19,013 bases of DNA from Spirochaetaceae bacterium UBA6089 (GTDB taxonomy: Bacteria; Spirochaetota; Spirochaetia; Treponematales; Rectinemataceae): assembly GCA_002435985.1 (NCBI GenBank), contig DIXD01000102.1, forward strand, positions 1 through 19,013, written 5' to 3'. Made by a program: the position numbers and the translations under genes. The notes under the pieces were generated by a model that worked only from the letters and a program-made list of their open reading frames with translations, ran no database searches and was not told the origin of the DNA. Below, in pieces: positions 1-6,240 of the stretch (positions are counted from its first letter, which is position 1; each line of letters begins with the position of its first letter).

Positions 1-93
1 ATTCACAACGTCTATCAAATCGAACGCGGGTACGAGCGCCTTGTCGAAAGGCTCTCAGCAGTCGGAGCCCGTATACGGCGCGAGGAAGATTAG
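1..93 (+). CDS. murA: UDP-N-acetylglucosamine 1-carboxyvinyltransferase, C-terminal end (partial)
   Basis: Only the last 30 codons are in the window, ending at the TAG at 91-93. The peptide contains VYQIERGYERLVERL followed by a short basic and acidic tail, which resembles the C-terminus of MurA enolpyruvyl transferases, where an 'hRIDRGYerlvekL.alGA.I.R' helix closes the protein. MurA transfers enolpyruvate from PEP to UDP-GlcNAc in the cytoplasm, the first committed step of peptidoglycan synthesis. Catalytic residues lie outside the window, so the call rests on the tail alone. It converges with the pspA operon; the hairpin at 108-142 lies between them. Confidence 0.7.
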   Translation: MHNVYQIERGYERLVERLSAVGARIRREED

Positions 94-105
94 TTCGAGT
101 AAAAC

Positions 106-142
106 AAAAAAGGGCCCGACGCTTTCAGACATAGGCCCTTTT
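106..142 (-). terminator. Intrinsic terminator of the pspA operon, possibly bidirectional
   Basis: AAAAGGGCC at 108-116 pairs with GGCCCTTTT at 134-142 around a 17-nt loop. Read on the minus strand, the stem is followed by a T-rich run (cccttttttgttttac), a classical Rho-independent terminator 35 nt after the pspA stop codon. On the plus strand the stem ends in only four T's, so it would be a weaker terminator for murA. Confidence 0.8.
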
Positions 143-176
143 AAGGAAAGATTCAAAAAGCCGGAACTGAATTCTT

Positions 177-884
177 TTATTGTTGGGCGCCGGCACGTCC
201 CGCATCTTCGGTGAGCATCTTCTTTTTTAGCTCTTCGAGCAAGGCGTCTGCAGCCTGAGGAGAGGACTCGAGCTGTGCAAACTGCTTGTCGAGGCTGGCC
301 CCGGTCGATGCCTCGTCGAGTTCCTTTATCGCCTCGGCGCTCGCCTCGATTTCGTCGACCTTGCGCTCCATTCGCTCGAATGTCTCGAAGGCGCTCTTGT
401 TGCCGGAGAGGGTCGACATGGTCTGGTTGATGCGCTGTTGCGCCTCGGCCCGCTTCGCTCGCGCGATGAGGATGTTCTTCTTCCGATTGGCCTCTTCGAT
501 TTTCGTCTGCAGTTGACGCAGGGCTTCTTTGAGCTTTTCCACCGACTGTTTCTGGGCCTCCCACTGCTGGGAGAGCTGCGTGGTATATCCTTCGAATTCC
601 TGCTTGCGCAGGAGTGCCTCTTTGGCGAGATCATCGCGCCCGGCACGCACGGCAAGCATGGCCTTCTTTTCCCATTCGTCGGCCTTGGCTTTGTTCTCGA
701 TCATCTCGCGCTCGAGTTTCTTTTCGTCGGCGATTGCCATTGCCACCGCTTTTTTGGATTCGATGAGCTGCTCGTTCATATCGATGATCATCTGATTGAG
801 CATCTTTTCAGGGTCTTCCGCTTTTGATATAAGGGAATTGATATTTGAAGAAATCACAGTTTTAAGGCGCTCGAACATACCCAT
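177..884 (-). CDS. pspA: PspA/IM30 (ESCRT-III-like) membrane-stress protein
   Basis: The 235-residue protein begins with MGMFERLKTVISSNINSLI, the amphipathic N-terminal helix of the PspA/Vipp1 family, followed by EDPEKML and long alternating heptad-rich helices to about residue 185. The family polymerises on stressed inner membranes and preserves barrier function; E. coli PspA is 222 residues. DEWEKKAMLA lies at 69-78. The tail carries LEELKKKM near residue 216. The start at 884 has GGAGGAG at 891-897 on the minus strand, overlapping the end of the upstream gene (stop at 888-890); a second ATG two codons later is possible. It is the last gene of an operon with a YbjN-like and a STAS protein and is followed by a terminator. 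No pspB/pspC is visible nearby. Confidence 0.93.
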   Translation of the reverse strand: MGMFERLKTVISSNINSLISKAEDPEKMLNQMIIDMNEQLIESKKAVAMAIADEKKLEREMIENKAKADEWEKKAMLAVRAGRDDLAKEALLRKQEFEGYTTQLSQQWEAQKQSVEKLKEALRQLQTKIEEANRKKNILIARAKRAEAQQRINQTMSTLSGNKSAFETFERMERKVDEIEASAEAIKELDEASTGASLDKQFAQLESSPQAADALLEELKKKMLTEDAGRAGAQQ

Positions 885-887
885 GAT

Positions 888-1283
888 TTACTCCTCCGCT
901 TTGTGAATATAGCCAGCGAGCTTTTTATAATGCTCCAGCAATACGAACGATATCGATTCAATAGAAGCCAGAAATTCGTCTTTGTCAAGCGTAGAATATT
1001 CAAGCGTGTCGATGATGATGATATCGTTGCCGCTAATGGCATATGCGCCGTGCAAAAGGTCTGTGGCGTTGAGTTCCAGCAGCGTTCGGAAGAGCTGTTC
1101 GGCATTCTCCTTGGGGGTCGGCATGACATCGGCACTAATGATGACGATCGGGTCGGAGAGGCTCACCAGCATTTTGGGGTAGCCTTTGTTCTCGTCTTCG
1201 ATGAGCCAAGAGTTGTGCGATATCTCTTGATACGAAATGCCGAGATCGATGAGATATTGCTCGATTTTTGACAATGTGGGCAT
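888..1283 (-). CDS. YbjN / type III secretion chaperone-fold-like protein
   Basis: A 131-residue acidic protein without signal peptide or membrane helices. The pattern, an N-terminal helix (SKIEQYLIDLGISYQEI), beta strands (KMLVSLSDPIVIISADV), a helix (ENAEQLFRTLLELN), a strand pair (AYAISGNDIIIIDTLEY) and a final helix introduced by LDKDEFLASI, is what I expect of the YbjN/CesT-like sensory-chaperone fold. This is a pattern-based call, not a database hit. The ATG at 1283 is preferred because AAGGAGG at 1289-1295 sits 5 nt upstream; an in-frame ATG at 1349 would overlap the STAS gene and has no such site. Three nucleotides separate its stop from the pspA start. Its position suggests it works with PspA, perhaps as a partner or adaptor; that is inference. 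Confidence 0.65.
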   Translation of the reverse strand: MPTLSKIEQYLIDLGISYQEISHNSWLIEDENKGYPKMLVSLSDPIVIISADVMPTPKENAEQLFRTLLELNATDLLHGAYAISGNDIIIIDTLEYSTLDKDEFLASIESISFVLLEHYKKLAGYIHKAEE

Positions 1284-1326
1284 CTCCACCTCCTTATTCA
1301 CCGGCCATCGACCGGCGATTGTACGC

Positions 1327-1869
1327 TCAGCCGAGCGTGATTGCTCCATCAGGAAAAGCCGTTATGACCGCTTCGCAGGTTTGACAGCGTCCCCGGCCTG
1401 GACGTTCGATGTCGATGAGTGTGTCGCATGCGGGGCAGCGGACTGAGAGGGGATAGACGCCTTCGATGCTATTTTTTAGACTCTGCAGTGCGCTCTCGGA
1501 ATCGGGTGCAGTCGTGAAGTATCCATCGAGGCCGAGCACTTTCTGCAACCGCTCGAGCCGTGGGCGCATGGCGCAGAGGATGACGTCGCCATGCCTGTCC
1601 CGCAATCTCTGCCGGAGGACCAGCATAAGTCCGATGCCTGCAGGGCCGATATCTTCGATAGTTGAAAAATCCACCACGAGATAATGAATGCTCTCTGAGA
1701 GAATGGCATCGAAGGATTGGGCTACCGCCTCAAGATTAGCGTCTGTAACCGCGCCGACGAATCGGGCGACTGCACAGTCAGGGAAGTCACTCGAGATCTG
1801 GGATGAAATGATGGCATCCGATCCGGGTTGAGGAATCTTTTGGATGCGCGAAAGCAGTCGCGACGGCAT
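1327..1869 (-). CDS. STAS-domain protein with C-terminal zinc ribbon
   Basis: 180 residues. Residues ~33-130 fit a STAS (anti-sigma-factor antagonist, SpoIIAA-like) domain: VARFVGAVTDANLEAV, then YLVVDFSTIEDIGPAGIG and a helix, then VILCAMRPRLERLQKVLGL. The position that carries the phosphorylated serine in SpoIIAA (DSSGLG) reads GPAGIG here (75-80), so the usual phosphosite is absent. Residues 145-165 hold CPAC...CQTC (Cys145, 148, 162, 165) with RPGRGR between them, a likely zinc ribbon. First gene of the YbjN-like/pspA operon; the stop is 43 nt before the next start. No Shine-Dalgarno precedes the ATG, and the promoter -10 ends only 9 nt away, suggesting a leaderless start. A role as a partner-binding adaptor is possible, but no anti-sigma factor or kinase is visible nearby. 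Confidence 0.82.
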   Translation of the reverse strand: MPSRLLSRIQKIPQPGSDAIISSQISSDFPDCAVARFVGAVTDANLEAVAQSFDAILSESIHYLVVDFSTIEDIGPAGIGLMLVLRQRLRDRHGDVILCAMRPRLERLQKVLGLDGYFTTAPDSESALQSLKNSIEGVYPLSVRCPACDTLIDIERPGRGRCQTCEAVITAFPDGAITLG

Positions 1870-1878
1870 ATCATACCA

Positions 1879-1907
1879 ATAATATGGGCATGGGATGGAA
1901 AAGTCAA
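1879..1907 (-). promoter_or_regulatory. Sigma-70-type promoter of the STAS/YbjN-like/pspA operon
   Basis: On the minus strand TTGACT (1902-1907) and TATTAT (1879-1884) are separated by exactly 17 bp. The -10 box ends 9 nt before the STAS ATG, so transcription should start about 2-3 nt before the codon. It lies between the SDR stop codon and the STAS start. Confidence 0.65.
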
Positions 1908-1913
1908 ATCCGG

Positions 1914-2663
1914 CTAGGGGACGAAGCCGCCATCAAGGGTCACGATGGCGCCGGATGCGATGCAGGGGTCTGCGTCGATGAGGTCGAGCCCTATGTGAGC
2001 GATGTGGTCGGCTCGTGCGAGCGACCTTGTTGCAGTGAGCGATGCGTGACGGATTTTTGTCTCATCGTCGAGATATTCGGTCTCGGTGGGGCCTGGGCAG
2101 ACCACGACCGCGGCCACATTGTGAGGAGCCCCCTGTGCGGCAATGGATTTTGCGAGGATTCCTAGGCCTGTCTTGGCCGAAGCGTATGCGACAACTTTCT
2201 TATAGGCCCGGATGCCGTCGGTCCTGGTGCCGCCAAAAAAAAGAAACCTGCCGTACTTGCGCGTGAGCATGCCCGGCAAAAAGCGGCTCGCCAGTGCACC
2301 GGGCAGCGCTAGATTTGCGAGTGTGAGCCACTCCCATTCTTCGGTGGTGCAGCATTCGAGGGATTTTTCTAAAAAGGGTCCAAAGGCACAGACCACAATG
2401 TCTGGTTCGATTCCAAGTTGACCGAGTCGGAGATCGAGCGCACGGATAAATCCAGAGGGGCTCTCGAACGTCGCATCGAATGTCTCATGATCCCCTAGGG
2501 GTAGCCCTCGGGTGTGTTCCGACGCATGCCTGCCATGCACGAGAAGCTTTGCTCCACGGCGCGAAACCTCGGCCGAAATGGCTCGGCCGATTCCGCCCGA
2601 TCCCCCGACGACGAGGGTGAATTTTCCTCGAAACGTCGAGATATCATTCGCTGGGTTTTTCAT
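1914..2663 (-). CDS. SDR-family oxidoreductase (divergent active site)
   Basis: 249 residues, the usual length of a classical short-chain dehydrogenase/reductase. The Rossmann nucleotide-binding loop is GGSGGIG (20-26), the active-site pair is in YASAK (Tyr160, Lys164), and the end IASGAIVTLDGGFV is the classical 'tG..i.vDGG' finish. Two deviations: the NNAG motif is replaced by VCAFGP (91-96), and the catalytic serine region reads FFGGTRTD (142-149), with Thr146 the nearest hydroxyl. NAD(P)-dependent oxidoreduction is likely, but no substrate can be named. No strong Shine-Dalgarno precedes the ATG; TACAAT lies upstream with a weak -35. It follows the sigma-54 activator gene by 53 bp in the same direction, so the two may be co-transcribed. 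Confidence 0.85.
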   Translation of the reverse strand: MKNPANDISTFRGKFTLVVGGSGGIGRAISAEVSRRGAKLLVHGRHASEHTRGLPLGDHETFDATFESPSGFIRALDLRLGQLGIEPDIVVCAFGPFLEKSLECCTTEEWEWLTLANLALPGALASRFLPGMLTRKYGRFLFFGGTRTDGIRAYKKVVAYASAKTGLGILAKSIAAQGAPHNVAAVVVCPGPTETEYLDDETKIRHASLTATRSLARADHIAHIGLDLIDADPCIASGAIVTLDGGFVP

Positions 2664-2716
2664 AGTTGCACTCTATGTGGATTGTACACCCAAAACACTC
2701 CGTGTTTAAGCCTTGT

Positions 2717-3979
2717 TTAATCCTTGCCTGGCCTAAGGCGAGATATCCCCGTTAAGAATTCAATGTCGTCCGCGGTGATTTTTCCCGTAATTCTTCGTGC
2801 ACAGGCCCTGGCGATGACCGACTGCAGCTCACGGATATTGCCGGGCCAGTCATGTGCGGTGAGTTTGTCGAGGGCGGAGTCTTCGATGTCATAGCTGTCT
2901 TTTGACAATTGTCTGCAGAAGTGGCGAACGAGCAAGGGAATATCTTCTGTTCTTTCTCGGAGCGGTGGGATTTCTAGAATAAAATCCGCAATGCGGAACA
3001 AAAGATCTTTCCTGAAGCACTTTTCGGCCGCCAGATCGATCAGATTCAGAGACGAAGCGCTCACGAGTCGAAATTGAGCCGAATGGGACCGAGTGCTGCC
3101 AAGCCTTCGATATTCCTTGGTTTCGAGCACACGAAGTAGACTCGGCTGAGACGCGGCCGAGAGATTTCCGATTTCATCCAGAAAAAGTGTGCCGTTGTGC
3201 GCCTGTTCGATTGCACCGCTCCTCGTGGGCGCGTCCGTGTAGGCGCCCCGCTCGGTGCCGAACATTTCACTTTCGAAGAGTGTGGGAGGGATGGCGGCGC
3301 AGTTCAGCGCGACAAAGGGATTGCGTTTTCTCTTGCTCCATGAGTGCAGCGAACGTGCGGCGAGCTCTTTGCCGGTTCCCGTTTCGCCTATAATGAGCAC
3401 AGGGCGCTCTTTATCGGCATAGGAGCGGATTTGAGCGATCATCTGGTGGAATTTTTTACTTTTGCCTATGATCGGAGAATGCGCATCGGCGAAAGGATAC
3501 GTGATATCTTGCCGTGAAGGTCCGGTTACTGGCAGCGTCTTGGAATCGTTCAACACCGAAAGGATGATCAGAGGGATTTTTCTGATTTGGGGCGGTGTGT
3601 GGATGACATGTACATCACTGGACGGTAGAGCCTTTAGAGCGTCCAAAAGAGATTTGCCCGGCATGTCGGGCGCTGCTCCATGAATGAAGGCCTGTTCTCC
3701 TAATCTTACCATGATGAATATAGAAAGTTGCGGATGGCTCTCTTTTTCCTCCAGCCTTGCGCTCAAAATACTTCGGTAAATACAGTTTAGATGGTAAGCA
3801 TTGAATGCGTAGTCCTGAGACGCAAAGCCGAAGAGCGCGATGGCCGGCCTCTGTTCTTTCATTATTATGCCAAACTCGAGCAGATTGCCGGCGATTGATA
3901 CTTCGAACAATTTGCTGAGCACTCCAGCCACCGCCCGAATTCTGCTGGAATCTTGATCGTAATAGACCAATTTTTCCAT
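2717..3979 (-). CDS. Sigma-54-dependent activator with pseudo-receiver and no HTH domain
   Basis: 420 residues. The AAA+ sigma-54 activation domain (~165-400) has Walker A GETGTGKE (198-205), a GAFTGA-loop variant GAYTDA (245-250), Walker B LFLDEIG (265-271), arginine-finger region FRKDLLFRI (322-330) and sensor II WPGNIREL (378-385). The N-terminal ~150 residues look like a degenerate receiver: acidic YYDQD near the start, but where the phospho-accepting aspartate should be after the third strand (IALFGF) there is none. The chain ends shortly after the AAA+ lid, so the Fis-type helix-turn-helix is missing; such activators (FlgR and CtcC types) work from solution. The role is activation of sigma-54 RNA polymerase; the target genes are unknown. 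No Shine-Dalgarno precedes the start, which lies 11 nt after the predicted -10. Confidence 0.88.
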   Translation of the reverse strand: MEKLVYYDQDSSRIRAVAGVLSKLFEVSIAGNLLEFGIIMKEQRPAIALFGFASQDYAFNAYHLNCIYRSILSARLEEKESHPQLSIFIMVRLGEQAFIHGAAPDMPGKSLLDALKALPSSDVHVIHTPPQIRKIPLIILSVLNDSKTLPVTGPSRQDITYPFADAHSPIIGKSKKFHQMIAQIRSYADKERPVLIIGETGTGKELAARSLHSWSKRKRNPFVALNCAAIPPTLFESEMFGTERGAYTDAPTRSGAIEQAHNGTLFLDEIGNLSAASQPSLLRVLETKEYRRLGSTRSHSAQFRLVSASSLNLIDLAAEKCFRKDLLFRIADFILEIPPLRERTEDIPLLVRHFCRQLSKDSYDIEDSALDKLTAHDWPGNIRELQSVIARACARRITGKITADDIEFLTGISRLRPGKD

Positions 3980-3990
3980 TATTAGTTTAT

Positions 3991-4019
3991 ATAGTAACAG
4001 ATTGGGGGCAGGGTTTCAA
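3991..4019 (-). promoter_or_regulatory. Promoter of the sigma-54 activator gene
   Basis: On the minus strand TTGAAA (4014-4019) and TACTAT (3991-3996) are 17 bp apart. The -10 ends 11 nt before the ATG at 3979, giving a predicted leader of about 4-5 nt and no room for a ribosome binding site. Confidence 0.55.
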
Positions 4020-4080
4020 GTATCGAGGTAGATTTTATTTTTTCGCTTTCAGACCGAACAAATTCCCTGAGTCTACTTAT

Positions 4081-4109
4081 TTGACATGTCCTATCGATAA
4101 CAGTATAGT
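4081..4109 (+). promoter_or_regulatory. Promoter of the vapBC-type operon
   Basis: TTGACA (4081-4086) is a perfect -35 box and TATAGT (4104-4109) a near-consensus -10 box, 17 bp apart. The predicted transcript starts about 11 nt before the antitoxin ATG and includes GAGG at 4118-4121 as ribosome binding site. Confidence 0.8.
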
Positions 4110-4129
4110 AAGACATAGAGGTTATCGAT
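4093..4129 (+). promoter_or_regulatory. Candidate antitoxin operator: 9-bp inverted repeat flanking the -10 box
   Basis: ATCGATAAC at 4093-4101 is exactly repeated in inverted orientation as GTTATCGAT at 4121-4129. One arm lies in the promoter spacer just upstream of -10; the other covers the ribosome binding site end and start codon. The half-sites are centred 28 bp apart, and AbrB-type antitoxins commonly bind such sites in their own promoter. Confidence 0.7.
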
Positions 4130-4334
4130 GAAAACAGTCATCATCTCAAGTAAATATCAGATTGTTATCCCTAAAGAGATCCGTAACACCATTGGCCTGC
4201 AGGTCGGCGCAAAACTTGAAGTGCTCACCTACGGCTCAAGAATTGAACTTGTTCCCATCTACTCTATGGAAAAATTAAAAGGGGCCTTTAAGGGCATCAA
4301 TACTGAAATTGTGCGTGAAGAGGATAGACTATGA
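4128..4334 (+). CDS. vapB: AbrB/MazE-type antitoxin of a VapBC pair
   Basis: 68 residues. The N-terminal half (TVIISSKYQIVIPKEIR, then GLQVGAKLEVL) is the swapped-hairpin SpoVT-AbrB DNA-binding domain; the C-terminal half (residues ~45-68) is the presumed toxin-neutralising tail. GAGG lies 6 nt before the ATG. The stop overlaps the toxin start by 4 nt (ATGA), coupling translation of the two. The gene and its neighbour are AT-richer than flanking DNA, which suggests horizontal acquisition. Autoregulation through the 4093-4129 inverted repeat is inferred from family behaviour. Confidence 0.88.
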   Translation: MKTVIISSKYQIVIPKEIRNTIGLQVGAKLEVLTYGSRIELVPIYSMEKLKGAFKGINTEIVREEDRL

Positions 4335-4705
4335 ATATCGTCGACTCTTTGTGTTGGTTGGAGTATTTCGCAGGCACTCATATAGGGGATGAAGTCGCTC
4401 ATATCATTGAGGATACTGATCATCTCCTTGTACCATCCATCACGATATATGAGGTCTTCAAAAAGATCCTCATAGAACTTGATGAAGATAAAGCACTCTT
4501 TGCCATTGCACACATGAAACAGGGCAATGTCATCGATCTTGATACGGATCTGGCTATTTATGCGGCTAAAATAGGCAAGGAAAACAAACTGCCTATGGCA
4601 GACAGCATCATCTATGCAGTCAATCAAAAATATAATGCAACATTATGGACCCAAGACAAGCATTTCCAAGATCTTCCTTTGGTCCGCTATTTTGAAAAGG
4701 CATAG
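4331..4705 (+). CDS. vapC: PIN-domain ribonuclease toxin, VapC type
   Basis: 124 residues, a complete PIN domain. The four acidic metal-binding positions are visible: Asp5 in NIVDSL, Glu41 in IYEVFK, Asp91 in MADSII and Asp109 in TQDKHF. VapC toxins are Mg2+/Mn2+-dependent endoribonucleases that usually cleave tRNA or rRNA; the target cannot be told from sequence. It directly follows and overlaps the antitoxin by 4 nt. A 7-bp inverted repeat (GGGATTG 4705-4711 with CAATCCC 4732-4738) begins at the stop codon but lacks a T-run. Confidence 0.9.
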   Translation: MNIVDSLCWLEYFAGTHIGDEVAHIIEDTDHLLVPSITIYEVFKKILIELDEDKALFAIAHMKQGNVIDLDTDLAIYAAKIGKENKLPMADSIIYAVNQKYNATLWTQDKHFQDLPLVRYFEKA

Positions 4706-4762
4706 GGATTGCTTGGCACTCATGAAGGCATCAATCCCCGCCGCGCTCGCCTCGCAATAGGC

Positions 4763-5461
4763 TCATCTCCCCGCAAACCAGCTCAGGATGGGGCCGTAGT
4801 AGAAGAAAATGCCACTCCTCGTCATGCCCATATGGCGGGGAATCCAGCGTTCTCCGGTAGGGATGGGATCTCCTACGAGGATAAGGTTCGGATTGCCTTT
4901 TTGAATGGCCTGGATGAGGGCAGCCTCTTCCTGTCTGTGGTATAGGCCGTGTATGCTGCCCACGATGGTGAGTTTGGGATATGTTGCGCGGATATTCTTC
5001 TCCGCCCTGATGAGAGTAGGCGGACGCCCTCCAACCAAAAATATCGAGCCGTTTTTCTTTTCGATGGACGAGAGGAGCAAGGTGAGCACTTTTTGCGGTC
5101 GGTATGTCTTGGGCTCTTTAGCCTCAGACTCAAGGTTTTCCACCTCCATGGTTTCGTATAGCGCGTCGAGAAAGAGTTGATGGATAAAAGGCACAGGCCA
5201 AACGCAAGCTGTATGAGTGTTCTGGCTGCAAGCCTTCTCCGATAGACTCCGATCTCGGGATAGCACGATATCGGCACTGGCGATCATCGAACCGTATTCG
5301 TCGCGATTCTTGGCATTGTGCCATCGACCTGAGTCTATGAAACAAATCTGATGGTTCCGCTCGTCGTCCCAGAGATACGGCAGCGCGGCGAGCGCAAACC
5401 AAGATGGGAAATCGATCCGCACTCCGTCGAGGACTGCTCGTGGTATATTTAGGCTTTCCAT
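4763..5461 (-). CDS. WecG/TagA/CpsF-family glycosyltransferase, short C-terminus
   Basis: 232 residues. The family signature runs from about 140: FLVGGRPPTLIRAEKNI, YPKLTIVGSIHGLY, then NPNLILVGDPIPTGERWI, matching the 'LGG.pg.a..aa..l...yP.l.ivG..hGyf ... p.il.vglG.PkqE.wi' pattern. Members transfer N-acetylmannosamine(-uronic acid) to lipid-linked acceptors for surface polymers. An Asp in the ADIVLSRD stretch (63-70) may match the family's catalytic aspartate. The usual C-terminal appendage after the 'D..aG' region is missing; the chain ends in WFAGR. Its start overlaps the rsmE stop by 13 nt and has no clear Shine-Dalgarno, so it is probably translationally coupled. The acceptor substrate is unknown. 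Confidence 0.75.
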   Translation of the reverse strand: MESLNIPRAVLDGVRIDFPSWFALAALPYLWDDERNHQICFIDSGRWHNAKNRDEYGSMIASADIVLSRDRSLSEKACSQNTHTACVWPVPFIHQLFLDALYETMEVENLESEAKEPKTYRPQKVLTLLLSSIEKKNGSIFLVGGRPPTLIRAEKNIRATYPKLTIVGSIHGLYHRQEEAALIQAIQKGNPNLILVGDPIPTGERWIPRHMGMTRSGIFFYYGPILSWFAGR

Positions 5462-6240
5462 ATGGCTTTCTCGAGGCTGAGGGCACGTACGGCGGAGATC
5501 GCGTAGATGGCGGCGGTTTCCACGCGTAAGATTGGTCCTGCGGCGTGGTGGAGTACGAACCCCATCTTGGTAAAAGCCGCACAGTCGTCTTCGGAGAGGC
5601 CCCCTTCCGGCCCTATGGCCACGACGATTCGATTTTTCTCAGATGAAAGGATGGTGTGGAGCGGCTGCGATGCTTTTTGGGCTGCCTCGTGAAAGAGAAT
5701 GCGCACCGCATTTTTCCTGTCGAACCCCTGTGCGTTCAATTGGGCATCCAGCGTCTCAAGTCGTTCGGTGTCTACAATATGTGTGCGGACGGTAGAGCCG
5801 GATTGCTGGAGGGCTTCTCGGATGATGCGTCGCCGCCGCTCGAGCTTCGAGGCTGCACGGCCCGGAGGATCTACTCCCACACAGTACTGAGTGATGACAG
5901 GGACGATGAGCTCGACGCCGAGCTCTACCGCTTGGCGGATGATGAGATCGAGTTTTTGGCCTTTGGGCAGGGCCTGAACGAGGGCGATCCGGAGCTGTGC
6001 CTCTTCTTGGAGATATGAAGCCACCGCGACGAGGGCGACTTTTGCCCCCCGCGCTTCATCTGAGAGCAGTGTGCAGTGGAAGCGTGCCCCCGTCTCATCG
6101 ATCGCATCGAAAGAATCTCCTACACGCATACGCCGTACGTTGATGAGGTAGTGGCTCGTTTCGGCATCGAGCATAAAGGTTGCTTTGCCTTTTTGATTGC
6201 CGGGAAGCACAATCTGGCGCATCGGAGAATCCTCGCTCAT
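5449..6240 (-). CDS. rsmE: 16S rRNA (uracil-1498-N3)-methyltransferase
   Basis: 263 residues. The SPOUT-fold signature is clear: QALPKGQKLDLIIRQAVELGV (residues 89-109), REALQQSG (141-148), the SAM-binding knot IGPEGGLS (209-216) and LRVETA (238-243). RsmE methylates N3 of U1498 in 16S rRNA within the 30S subunit. The N-terminal PUA-like domain begins at MRQIVLPG. The ATG at 6240 overlaps the upstream stop (ATGA), but the ATG at 6222 starts at the usual family N-terminus and has a GAGG 8 nt upstream, so it may be the true start. Middle gene of the ctpA-like/rsmE/glycosyltransferase operon. Confidence 0.93.
   Translation of the reverse strand: MSEDSPMRQIVLPGNQKGKATFMLDAETSHYLINVRRMRVGDSFDAIDETGARFHCTLLSDEARGAKVALVAVASYLQEEAQLRIALVQALPKGQKLDLIIRQAVELGVELIVPVITQYCVGVDPPGRAASKLERRRRIIREALQQSGSTVRTHIVDTERLETLDAQLNAQGFDRKNAVRILFHEAAQKASQPLHTILSSEKNRIVVAIGPEGGLSEDDCAAFTKMGFVLHHAAGPILRVETAAIYAISAVRALSLEKAIWKA

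Noticed and set aside
55..564. Long antisense reading frame across pspA
   Set aside because: It is the opposite-phase shadow of a clear PspA coding region and has an Arg/Gly-rich composition without domain signals.
4705..4738. Inverted repeat GGGATTG/CAATCCC after vapC as a terminator
   Set aside because: The loop is 20 nt and no T-run follows on either strand, so it is not a convincing intrinsic terminator.
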